From the NCBI GenBank assembly GCA_946555345.1, contig CAMNSS010000022.1, positions 1 through 40,608 of the forward strand: 40,608 nt of DNA, in the 5' to 3' direction. Position numbers and translations under genes: made by a program. Positions 25,121-33,415 of this stretch are shown here, one piece after another. Source of the stretch: an uncultured Eubacterium sp. (GTDB taxonomy: Bacteria; Bacillota; Clostridia; Peptostreptococcales; Anaerovoracaceae). Under the pieces are notes generated by a model. It did no database searches. It was not told the DNA's origin and worked only from the letters and a program-made list of their open reading frames with translations. Within the stretch, counting starts at the first letter, position 1. Each line of letters begins with the position of its first letter.

Positions 25121-26908
25121 CTATTCATTTCTATAGATGCTATTATATGCGCAGAACGGAATCAGCTTATTATCCTCTGACAACACCTGCACCCGGCATC
25201 GTTTGAGGCGTTCCGCATCCAGGTTAGAAACATCCTGAAACGCCATTCCCGTCACCGTAAACGAATTGAGCCTGTAATAGCGCAGAAAATCATCCAGCGC
25301 TGTAATCTCCTGGCTGGACTTGTATTGGGAAAGATCTGCCGCCTCATCTGGCGAAGCAACCTCCCATTTGTTCAACACGAAATCCCGGTCCCTTCGGATC
25401 ACCTCCGCCCGGCCGATCTGCGGCAGGCTCCGCCGGCCTGCGCCATCTGCTTGCTGCAAATGCGGGCGCAAGCCTCCGCCTGGCGCATCACCCATTCCCT
25501 GCGAAGGAAGTGCATCACAGCAACTGATGCCAGCTTCCTTCTGCGCATTGGACAGCGTACAGCGCACGCTTCCGTCCGGCTCCCTGATATAAGTGCTGTA
25601 AAAACAACACAGCGTATGCCCCGTAGCGATAGGACAGAAATGTTCGTATTTAAAATCTGAGCGTTGTGCTTCCAGCTCCCGCAAAAGCCCAAACATCGTT
25701 ACCCTTCCTGGGAAATCCCCAGTACGGACCGCACCCGCATACTCTGCTTTGCTACCGCCAGCCTCATGGTTCTCCATTCCCGCTCCGCCACCGGCGCCGT
25801 TTCTGCCAATGCCATCACAATTTCCATCGCCTTCGTTTCCGCCGCCCTCTGCACGGCCTTCCCTTTCACGATTGCCAAAGCCGCTGGTACGGTTTTCATC
25901 TCCGCCACTGCCAGCGCACGCCGCACGGCCTTCGTCCCCCGTGTCACCGCCAATGCCATCATGCCCTTCCGTCCCCGGTCCACTGCGCCTTGCCGCTACT
26001 TCCGGATGCCTGCCAAAAAAACTGACCGGCTGAAAATGGATTCCTTTCACGACATTGATATGCGCTAGCGCAAAATCCATTATTTCGCCGATATTGTCTA
26101 CATTAACACCCTTCACGAGCGTCGGCACGAGCGTTACAGGAAGGCCGGCCTTTTCGCAATTTTGAATCGCTTTCTTCTTGTTTTCAAAAAGCGGTTCACC
26201 GCGCAAGGCTTCATAAATATCATCCCTCGTGCCGTCAAACTGCATGAAAATGACGGAAGCGCCCGCATTCACAAGAACCTTTGCATATCCTTCCTCCAGC
26301 GCCAGCCTTCTGCCATTGGAATTGATTTGCACATAAGAAAAGCCCTTCTCTCTTGCCATTTTGATAATTTGCGGCAAATCATCGCGAAGGGTCGGTTCTC
26401 CGCCGGAAAGCTGAATGTTAAAAGGACGTTCCTCACCCAGCTCCAGCAACAAGTCGTATTTTTTTTCGATTTCTTCCAGCGTCGGTTCACCAAGCCAGCG
26501 GGCGTTTTCCGCCAAGCCCGCAGGCACGGCGTTTTCATCCTGCCCTGTGGAAATCACGCCCTTCTCCGATTGTGCAAAACAATAAGGACAATGCTGATTG
26601 CAGCGGCTGGTCACATCGATCAACACACAACACGCAGTCTGCAAATGGTTTTCACAAGTGCCGCAATGTAGCGGACAGCTTTGATCCTGCGGATCGCCCG
26701 CCGCCAAAGCCATTTTGGGCGCAATATTGATAACCGGATGCTTCACCCATTGCTGATAATCCTCAGCATTTTCCGCAACCGTCGTTTGAAATGTACCATG
26801 CTGCGGACACGTTTTCATAAAGCAAACCCTGCCATCCTCCGCAATGTAATGGGCCTTCAATGGCCTGTGGCAGACCGGGCAAATGCTCTGTGTTGTATTT
26901 AAAATCAC
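25121..26908 (-). CDS. Radical SAM protein (Tes/MJ0619-like) with large low-complexity insertion
   Basis: A 595-residue protein from a GTG start (GGGAG at 8 nt). An N-terminal zinc-ribbon-like module (C10, C13, C34, H37) is followed by extra cysteines (C78, C82, C85, C93, C94) and the radical SAM motif C103xxxC107xxC110. The layout matches the group that includes archaeal tetraether lipid synthase and the MJ0619 pterin methylase, so C-C coupling or methylation of an unreactive carbon is possible; the substrate is unknown. Residues about 302-396 (25721-26005) are a G/E/N/R-rich insertion inside the core, and another atypical patch is at about 475-505. It is cotranscribed with the CobW-like GTPase. 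Confidence 0.86.
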   Translation of the reverse strand: MILNTTQSICPVCHRPLKAHYIAEDGRVCFMKTCPQHGTFQTTVAENAEDYQQWVKHPVINIAPKMALAAGDPQDQSCPLHCGTCENHLQTACCVLIDVTSRCNQHCPYCFAQSEKGVISTGQDENAVPAGLAENARWLGEPTLEEIEKKYDLLLELGEERPFNIQLSGGEPTLRDDLPQIIKMAREKGFSYVQINSNGRRLALEEGYAKVLVNAGASVIFMQFDGTRDDIYEALRGEPLFENKKKAIQNCEKAGLPVTLVPTLVKGVNVDNIGEIMDFALAHINVVKGIHFQPVSFFGRHPEVAARRSGPGTEGHDGIGGDTGDEGRAACAGSGGDENRTSGFGNREREGRAEGGGNEGDGNCDGIGRNGAGGGAGMENHEAGGSKAEYAGAVRTGDFPGRVTMFGLLRELEAQRSDFKYEHFCPIATGHTLCCFYSTYIREPDGSVRCTLSNAQKEAGISCCDALPSQGMGDAPGGGLRPHLQQADGAGRRSLPQIGRAEVIRRDRDFVLNKWEVASPDEAADLSQYKSSQEITALDDFLRYYRLNSFTVTGMAFQDVSNLDAERLKRCRVQVLSEDNKLIPFCAYNSIYRNE

Positions 26909-27165
26909 AAGTTTAACTCCCTGTTTTCATCATTTTGCATGAACGCAACGATTAGTTCGCATTTAGGCATTCAAATATGAATTGTTTCATTTTAACATAT
27001 TTCCTTGGTGAAAACAAACCAGGAGGCTTTTTCAAGCAAACTACCCTAGAGAAGCAATCAGCCGGACGGAAATGCATATTGCCCGCTAGAAAAGGCGTAT
27101 AACGTAAGATAAGCATAAGAAGCGACACGCTTTCCAGTGTCAATAAATTGAAAGAAAAAATAAAA

Positions 27166-27330
27166 AACAAAGCCGTCTTCGCCGATTCCATTTTAACGGC
27201 AGGCTTTGTTGATATTCCCTGAATATCTGGGGAAACCGAATATATCGTAAATAACATTCCCTGAATATCAACCGAAGGTTCGGGCAAATCCCAGGATGTT
27301 CCCTGGACATCCTAGGAAGGCCGAAAACAT
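27166..27330. repeat. Hairpin repeat, family also at 36757-37022
   Basis: Outer arms AACAAAGCC (27166-27174) and GGCTTTGTT (27202-27210) enclose GCCG and CGGC arms. Then come CCCTGAATATC-type and CCCTGGACATCC-type short palindromes. The same order recurs at 36.8-37.0 kb. The whole 26909-27582 gap (674 nt) has no supported gene; it also holds an AGGCCC-TTAC-GGGCCT hairpin at 27483-27498. Confidence 0.65.
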
Positions 27331-27582
27331 CAGGCGCCCCGATTGCCAGGAACATACCGCAATCAGGGCGCAATTTCATCTTAACGCTGAACAGCATCAA
27401 TACATTATCAATATATTTTTCACCAAAAACTTGCCCAGCTCAAGGGATGCGCCGCAAACCCGCCCGCAACAATCATGGCCTGAGGCCCTTACGGGCCTGC
27501 TCCCAGCCGCCGTGGCCTTGAACGTGCCGCAAACGCACTCCCAGAAACCTTTGCCTGAACCTACTGAAACGGGCAAAACAGA

Positions 27583-27945
27583 TCAATCCGCAGACTCAGC
27601 CTGAAATATGCTGATCGCATCAATCACTCTCTGATAGTCTTCCGTCACCTGCTTCATAAGAGGATCTGCCTCCGGCGTATAGCCTTCACGCAACGCTTCG
27701 GTTAAAGAACTGCTCGACTCCTGCAATTTGGTAAAGCTCAGATTCTGGCACATTCCTTTAATGGTGTGCGCAGCGCGAAAAGCTTCGGTATAATTTTTCT
27801 GGTCAAAAGAAACGTACAGCAAACTATAGCTTCCATCGTCAGGAAATTTTAATACGAATTTTTTTATCAGTTGTTCACTGCGCAAACGGCCAAGCACATC
27901 TTCATAATCGCCGCCTAAGGCTGCATAACACTCTTGCAATGTCAT
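27583..27945 (-). CDS. Hpt-domain phosphotransfer protein
   Basis: A 120-residue histidine-containing phosphotransfer protein: AAHTIKGMCQNLSF carries the phospho-accepting histidine and the HxxKG signature. The rest is helical. The open frame runs to 28002, but ATG 27945 has AAGGAG at 7 nt. It starts 28 nt after the REC/HD-GYP/GGDEF gene. Hpt proteins pass phosphate from a hybrid kinase to a receiver, so its likely partner is the neighbouring REC domain; the kinase is not in this window. Confidence 0.88.
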   Translation of the reverse strand: MTLQECYAALGGDYEDVLGRLRSEQLIKKFVLKFPDDGSYSLLYVSFDQKNYTEAFRAAHTIKGMCQNLSFTKLQESSSSLTEALREGYTPEADPLMKQVTEDYQRVIDAISIFQAESAD

Positions 27946-27973
27946 GGAAATACTCCTTCCATCTTTTACTACA

Positions 27974-30067
27974 TTATATTTCTTTGTCTTTATCGCTGTC
28001 AATAGATGAAATGACAGAAAACATATCTTTCATGGAGTTATCATAAAAACAATATTGCCTCCTGCCGTTACGCTTTGCGGAATAAAGCGCTTGGTCAGCG
28101 GCATGGAATAATGCATCATAGGAAAATCCTACCACGGAGGCCCGGGCAACCCCCATGCTGATAGAAATCGGAAAATCCTCATACATCCCCGTCAAGGAAT
28201 CGAAGATTCTCTTGATCACCGGTTCGATGTCATCCGTATATTCCAGCAAAAATAGAAATTCATCCCCGCCTACGCGAGCCACGATATCGTTCTCCCTGGT
28301 ATTCTGCCACAGTTTAGATGCAATATGCTTTAAAACGCAGTCCCCGAAATGATGGCCGTAATTATCATTTGCGGATTTGAAATAATCCAAATCGCAAATT
28401 ACCAATGCGAAAGATCCGCCAGGATTTTCCGCCATCCGCTCCAGAATCCGTTCTTTGGCATAAGCCTGGTTGAGAAGCCCCGTCAACCCATCGTGCGCCG
28501 CCCGCTGTTCGAGTTCTTCCAGCTTCGTCTGCGAGTCGTGAATGTCCACCGCTTTTCCAATCGCACCGGAAAATTCCGGATGCTCGCTTTCCGACCAGAT
28601 CGCGCGGGTGATAATGCGATACCATCGTTCCTGTCCGTTATAATGGAGCTTACACTCGTATTTTACAATCGGATACGCTGGAGAAGTATTATGTAGCAAA
28701 CCGCATATCTTCTTCCATGCATCCTTGCCCAAAATCCGTGCAATATCATCGTTGTGATCCGGGTCCATGACCACTTCATCCATTCCCAGCTTCTGCGCAT
28801 CTAGACCAGACAATGTAAGCATCGGCGGGGACGGCGTATATTCAAACTGGATCTCATCAGCCATCGAAGCGAAAAAGTTGTACTTCATCCGCTCGTAATC
28901 CAAGAGGCGCAAGGAACGCTCCGACACGATCAAATCCTCATCGTAGAGCATTTCCTGCGTCGTATTCCATATTTCGCGCTGGTTGACCGATGCGGACAGG
29001 CCGTTGCTCAACTCTGTTTCCAGCGTATCAGACATATCGGACAAGCATTCCAGAAGCAAAGGGTTGAATGTACCGCACTTCCCATCCATAATCATTTCAA
29101 CCGCAATTTTATGCGAAAATGCTTTCTTGTAAACCCGGTCGCTTGTCAGCGCATCATAGACGTCTGCCAGCGCTACGATCTGGGCGGAGATCGGAATCTC
29201 ATCCCCGGAAAGGCCATCCGGATAACCCCGCCCATCATAACGCTCATGATGCCAGCGGCAAATCTGGTAAGCGGTTTTAACAAGCGGCTCTTGCTGGTAA
29301 AATTGCAAATTTTCCAAGATCTCCGCACCCGCCAGCGAATGCCCTTTCATGATCTCAAATTCCTCCGGCGTCAATTTTCCCGGCTTATTCAAAATCTTGT
29401 CATCAATGGAAATCTTGCCAATATCATGCAGTGCGGACGCCGTGCTGATCAACGAAATTTCCTCAGCGGAAATATGATAGTCTTCCGTTTTTTCCGCCAG
29501 ATGCTTGAGCAAAAGCTCCGTCAGGATACGGACGTGCAGGATATGCACGCCGCTTTCCCCATTGCGGAACTCCACAATATGGCTCAGGATATCGATCATC
29601 ATGTTTTTCCGCTGTTCCGATTCATAAATCTGGTCCGCTACCATTTCAATCAGCTTTTGCTGCTTCGCATACAGCAAAATGGTATTGACTACCCGGCGGT
29701 GGACGATCAAGGCATCAAATGGACGCGTAATAAAATCCACAACCCCCAGATCATAAGCCTTCTGTATTTGCGCCGAACCGTTTTCAGCAGAAATCATGAT
29801 GACAGGGATATTTTCGATCCAGTTGCCTTGGTTCATTACCTCCAGCACTTCAAATCCGTCCATCCTAGGCATCACTACATCCAAAAGCACGAGCGATATC
29901 TCGCTCTCCTGTTTTTTGAGGATCGTAATCGCCTCAATACCATCCTCCGCTTCGATGATCTCATACTCCTTTCCCAGCATATCCGCCAGGATCGAGCGGT
30001 TCATTTCGGAATCATCAACAATCAGGATTTTCTGTTTTCGTATATTATTCGCAGAAATAATGCTCAT
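27974..30067 (-). CDS. Response regulator with HD-GYP, PAS and GGDEF domains
   Basis: A 697-residue protein. An N-terminal receiver (about 12-130; phospho-acceptor D63 in LVLLDVVMPRMDGFEVL) is followed by an HD-GYP phosphodiesterase (ALHDIGK and GRGYPDGL intact), a PAS-like domain (about 410-520) and a C-terminal GGDEF domain with intact RVGGDEF and an RxxD inhibitory site (REND) five residues before it. Both synthesis and breakdown of c-di-GMP look possible. It is cytoplasmic, with no membrane segment. AGAGGAGG directly abuts the ATG (zero spacing). It precedes the Hpt gene. Confidence 0.92.
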   Translation of the reverse strand: MSIISANNIRKQKILIVDDSEMNRSILADMLGKEYEIIEAEDGIEAITILKKQESEISLVLLDVVMPRMDGFEVLEVMNQGNWIENIPVIMISAENGSAQIQKAYDLGVVDFITRPFDALIVHRRVVNTILLYAKQQKLIEMVADQIYESEQRKNMMIDILSHIVEFRNGESGVHILHVRILTELLLKHLAEKTEDYHISAEEISLISTASALHDIGKISIDDKILNKPGKLTPEEFEIMKGHSLAGAEILENLQFYQQEPLVKTAYQICRWHHERYDGRGYPDGLSGDEIPISAQIVALADVYDALTSDRVYKKAFSHKIAVEMIMDGKCGTFNPLLLECLSDMSDTLETELSNGLSASVNQREIWNTTQEMLYDEDLIVSERSLRLLDYERMKYNFFASMADEIQFEYTPSPPMLTLSGLDAQKLGMDEVVMDPDHNDDIARILGKDAWKKICGLLHNTSPAYPIVKYECKLHYNGQERWYRIITRAIWSESEHPEFSGAIGKAVDIHDSQTKLEELEQRAAHDGLTGLLNQAYAKERILERMAENPGGSFALVICDLDYFKSANDNYGHHFGDCVLKHIASKLWQNTRENDIVARVGGDEFLFLLEYTDDIEPVIKRIFDSLTGMYEDFPISISMGVARASVVGFSYDALFHAADQALYSAKRNGRRQYCFYDNSMKDMFSVISSIDSDKDKEI

Positions 30068-30194
30068 CCTCCTCTACAAAATAGACACACCGCCAGGGCC
30101 ATCCGGCGCTTTTGCGATGCCGTACAAAAGCCTTTTTTAATACTTTATTATATTACTGCACTTTTGCCACTGTCAAGTAGAAGAATACGCAGAA

Positions 30195-30223
30195 ACGCTG
30201 TTTTCCAAAAAGGAAAACAGCGT
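30195..30223 (-). terminator. Terminator after the metal ATPase
   Basis: A perfect 12-bp stem (ACGCTGTTTTCC / GGAAAACAGCGT) around an AAAAA/TTTTT loop, 48 nt beyond the ATPase stop. On the minus strand it is followed by TTTCT. Confidence 0.7.
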
Positions 30224-30270
30224 CCATTTTTCATTGGCAAATGTCCGAAAACATTCCCCCGTACTGCATT

Positions 30271-32286
30271 TTACAGCTTCTTCACGAACAGGCAGCGGAT
30301 CGCATTCAGCACCGCCAGGACCATCACGCCGACATCGGCGAAAATCGCCAGGTACATATTCGCAATGCCGGCAGCGCCCAAGACAAGGCAAATGAATTTG
30401 ACGGCCAATGCCCCGGAAATATTCTGGTAGACGATGCGCAGGCATTTCCTGGAAATCCGGATTGCTTTCGCAATCTTCACCGGGTCATCATCCATCAGGA
30501 CGATATCGGCCGCTTCAATCGCTGCATCCGAACCCATCGCACCCATGGCAATGCCGATATCCGCCCTGGAAAGAACCGGGGCGTCGTTGATCCCATCTCC
30601 TACAAAGGCCAGCTTCGCTTTTTCCTGTTTTCGGCGAATCAGTTCTTCGACCTTTTCCACCTTACCGGCAGGCAATAGCCCGCTGTAAGCCTCGTCGATA
30701 CCGAGGGATGCCGCCACCTGGTCCGCCACCTTTTTCGCATCGCCCGTCAGCATGACCGTCTTTTCGATCCCCGCTTTCTTCAAGGAATCAATCGCAGCCT
30801 GCGCATCCGGCTTTACTATATCGGAAATAACGATATGCCCTGCATAACGCCCGTTGACCGCCATATGAATAATGGTTCCTGTTTGATGGCAATCAATATA
30901 AGGAATGGAAAGGCGCTGCATCAGCTTGCTGTTTCCCGCTGCAACCGCTGTGCCATCCACTTTTGCAATCACGCCATTGCCGCTGATTTCCTGGATATCG
31001 CTTACACGGCGCAGATCCAGCTCTTTGCCATAAGCACGCTGGAGGCTTTTACTGATCGGGTGGGAGGATGCGCTCTCCGCCAACGCCGCATATTCGATGA
31101 GCTTTTCCTTCTCCATCTCATTGTGATGGATTCCGTTAACTTCAAAAACGCCCTGCGTCAGCGTACCCGTTTTATCGAACACGACGATTTTGACCTTAGA
31201 AAGAAGTTCAAGGTAGTTCGAGCCTTTTACCAACACGCCCTGTCCGCTTGCACCGCCGATCCCTGCGAAAAAGCTGAGCGGGATGCTGATGACGAGCGCA
31301 CAAGGGCAACTGATGACGAGAAAGGTCAGCGCGCGGTAAATCCAAACGCCCCAATCTGCGGCAAGCCCAAGGCAAAGCATACGGATAAGCGGCGGCAGGA
31401 TTGCCAGCGCCAGTGCGCTATAGCAGACAACAGGCGTATAGATCTTCGCAAATTTAGAGATGAAATCTTCTGATTTCGATTTGCGGGAGCTTGCGTTTTC
31501 CACCAGATCCAATATCTTGGATACGGTAGATTCCCCGAACGCTTTTGTCGTTCGTATTTTCAAAACACCGGTCATGCTGATGCAGCCGCTGATCACTTCA
31601 TCGCCGGCCTTTGCGTCCCTTGGCAGGCTTTCCCCTGTTAAAGCGCTGGTATCCAAGCTGGAATTTCCTGAAATGACAACCCCGTCAATCGGCACTTTTT
31701 CACCGGGCTGGACGACGATCACGCTGCCCGTTTCCACTTCGTCCGGATCGGCCTGCACCAGCCTGCCATCCCGTTCGATGTTCGCATAATCCGGGCGGAT
31801 ATCCATCAAGCTGCTGATATTCTTGCGGCTCTTGCCGACCGCATAACCCTGAAACCATTCGCCGATTTGGTAAAAGAGCATCACTGCGATCGCTTCCAGG
31901 TATTCCCCGTTTTCATAAACCGCCAATGCCATCGCACCGATAGTTGCCACCGCCATGAGGAAATTCTCATCGAATACCTGCCTGTTTTTAACGCCCCGCA
32001 ACGCTTTTTTCAAAATATCATACCCGATAATGAAATAATCAGCCAAGTAACATGCGAAGCGAATCCACCGCCCCGCTGACGGAAATAAATACTGGTCGAG
32101 CGCACTGAACATTTCAACAGTGACAAACTGGAGCGCAAACAGCACGGCGGCGGATATGAAAATACGGCGCATCATCTTTTTTTGCTTTTTCGTCATGCCG
32201 CCTTTGCGCCTGCCGATCACGATGAGCAGAAGCGCGGCGGCAACCATCACGGCGCCGAGCAAAATACCGATTATCAATTCCTGCAT
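30271..32286 (-). CDS. P1B-type heavy-metal (Zn/Cd/Pb-like) ATPase
   Basis: A 671-residue metal pump with the order membrane helices, actuator domain (ALTGESLPRD), CPC membrane site (VISCPCALV), phosphorylation motif DKTGTLT, SSHPISKSL nucleotide-domain HP motif and GDGINDAP. CPC with the ZntA/CadA-like arrangement suggests Zn2+, Cd2+ or Pb2+ export. There is no N-terminal HMA domain; a separate HMA protein is encoded upstream. AAAGGAG lies 6 nt before the ATG. It forms an operon with the HMA gene, divergent from an ArsR regulator. Confidence 0.93.
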   Translation of the reverse strand: MQELIIGILLGAVMVAAALLLIVIGRRKGGMTKKQKKMMRRIFISAAVLFALQFVTVEMFSALDQYLFPSAGRWIRFACYLADYFIIGYDILKKALRGVKNRQVFDENFLMAVATIGAMALAVYENGEYLEAIAVMLFYQIGEWFQGYAVGKSRKNISSLMDIRPDYANIERDGRLVQADPDEVETGSVIVVQPGEKVPIDGVVISGNSSLDTSALTGESLPRDAKAGDEVISGCISMTGVLKIRTTKAFGESTVSKILDLVENASSRKSKSEDFISKFAKIYTPVVCYSALALAILPPLIRMLCLGLAADWGVWIYRALTFLVISCPCALVISIPLSFFAGIGGASGQGVLVKGSNYLELLSKVKIVVFDKTGTLTQGVFEVNGIHHNEMEKEKLIEYAALAESASSHPISKSLQRAYGKELDLRRVSDIQEISGNGVIAKVDGTAVAAGNSKLMQRLSIPYIDCHQTGTIIHMAVNGRYAGHIVISDIVKPDAQAAIDSLKKAGIEKTVMLTGDAKKVADQVAASLGIDEAYSGLLPAGKVEKVEELIRRKQEKAKLAFVGDGINDAPVLSRADIGIAMGAMGSDAAIEAADIVLMDDDPVKIAKAIRISRKCLRIVYQNISGALAVKFICLVLGAAGIANMYLAIFADVGVMVLAVLNAIRCLFVKKL

Positions 32287-32316
32287 AAAAAACTCCTTTC
32301 AAAATAATGAAGCAAA

Positions 32317-32368
32317 GCATCCCTTTAAAATAGCATCCCCAGACTGTCAAAACGCAGCCTTGGGATGC
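32317..32368 (-). promoter_or_regulatory. Competing hairpins between HMA and ATPase genes
   Basis: On the minus strand GCATCCC (32368-32362) can pair with GGGATGC at 32339-32333 or with another GGGATGC at 32323-32317. The first structure is followed by TATTTTAAAG; the second ends about 20 nt before the ATPase shine-dalgarno. The two pairings exclude each other. Confidence 0.4.
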
Positions 32369-32410
32369 CATTCGGGAACAAAGGCTTTTTCCGCTAAGCG
32401 ATTTCACCTG

Positions 32411-32629
32411 TTAAAAAGAAATTTCGCAATCCGGCTCAACCTTTTTGCAAGCTTTCAGCACATCCTTCATCACGCGTTTCTGGTCCTGTCCATCAGCAAA
32501 CTCAACGATCATTTTCTGCGTCATGAAATTCACGGTAGCCGACGCAACGCCTTCGGTTTTTCGCGCTGCATCTTCCATCAGGTTCGCACAATTCGCACAA
32601 TCCACCTCAATCTCATAAGTCTTCTTCAT
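32411..32629 (-). CDS. Free-standing heavy-metal-associated (HMA) protein
   Basis: A 72-residue ferredoxin-fold metal-binding protein with the CxxC site DCANCAN (about 10-16). It matches the HMA domain of P1B ATPases but is encoded separately, 124 nt upstream of the pump. It probably buffers metal and delivers it to the ATPase. AGGAGGAG precedes the ATG. Confidence 0.9.
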   Translation of the reverse strand: MKKTYEIEVDCANCANLMEDAARKTEGVASATVNFMTQKMIVEFADGQDQKRVMKDVLKACKKVEPDCEISF

Positions 32630-32677
32630 AAAATCTCCTCCTGTCTTTCCATTCTATCATTTTCTCATTTTGATTTT

Positions 32678-32718
32678 ACAATTAAGCACTTGTTTAATTG
32701 TCTTGCTTGCAGTATAAT
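32678..32718 (+). promoter_or_regulatory. arsR-araC promoter with palindromic operator
   Basis: TTGTTT (32690-32695), 17 nt, TATAAT (32713-32718). ACAATTAA (32678-32685) and TTAATTGT (32694-32701), separated by 8 bases, form a palindrome over the -35, typical of ArsR/SmtB operators. It lies between the divergent HMA-ATPase and arsR genes, so it may control both. The remaining leader to 33025 (about 300 nt) holds no confident gene. Confidence 0.7.
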
Positions 32719-33025
32719 GCAAACAAGGCGGGCAGTCAATGCAAAGCGCGCGCATCCTGCTAAATGGGCGGAAAGTATTTCTTTTTGGGCGAATTTTGGA
32801 CAAAAAATCCCTGATGTCAATTTATGCAAAAATAAAGATTCTGTGTTAAGAAACTTAGATGGGTTTTATGAGCAGGAAGGGAGCGGTTTTCGAGTGAAAA
32901 AGGCAGAAAGCTTTATCAGCGGACAGATAGATATTTTATCGAGCAAAGGAAAATCTTTTTAGGGCAGAAAAAGAGGAATTTTGCATCGAGTAAAGAAGGG
33001 CTTTTTATAAAAAGGAGGAGATCCC

Positions 33026-33415
33026 ATGAACAAAAATAAATTGCCGCATGATCATGGAGAAACGGGAAAAATTGCGGTTATACAAGAACACATCAGCCGC
33101 GTGGACAGCTTTCAAACCGTGGCGGATATCTTTAAGCAGCTCGGCGATACCACGAGAATCCGCATTTTCTGGCTTCTTTGCCACTGCGAGGAATGCGTAA
33201 TCAACATTTCCGCAATGCTGGATATGTCAAGCCCCGCCATCTCCCACCACCTGCGCCCGCTCAAGAACAGCGGCCTTTTAATCTCCCGCCGCAAAGGGAA
33301 AGAAGTTTACTACCGTGCAGCCGATACCCCGCAGAGCCAGCTTTTGCATCAAATGATCGAACAGGTCATGGAAATCGCTTGTCCCGAATTGCGAGGTGAA
33401 CCACATGAACGATAA
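33026..33415 (+). CDS. ArsR/SmtB-family metal-sensing repressor
   Basis: A 129-residue winged-helix protein. LLCHCEECVINISAMLDMSSPAISHHLRPLKNSGLL (about residues 50-85) is the helix-turn-helix, with a CHCEEC metal-binding cluster in the position of the CadC/ArsR alpha-3 site. The N-terminus has extra H and D residues (HDHGE). It probably releases the palindromic operator when Zn or Cd is bound, derepressing the divergent HMA-ATPase operon. AAAGGAGGAG precedes the ATG. It overlaps araC by 11 nt. Confidence 0.93.
   Translation: MNKNKLPHDHGETGKIAVIQEHISRVDSFQTVADIFKQLGDTTRIRIFWLLCHCEECVINISAMLDMSSPAISHHLRPLKNSGLLISRRKGKEVYYRAADTPQSQLLHQMIEQVMEIACPELRGEPHER

Noticed and set aside
25699-25983. 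Alternative-frame ORF within the radical SAM insertion
   Set aside because: Open only because of biased composition; no start signal. It is noted as evidence that the insertion is open in several frames.
32894-32962. 22-codon GTG ORF in the arsR leader with a GGGAG upstream
   Set aside because: Too short, non-ATG, no conservation evidence available; could be chance.
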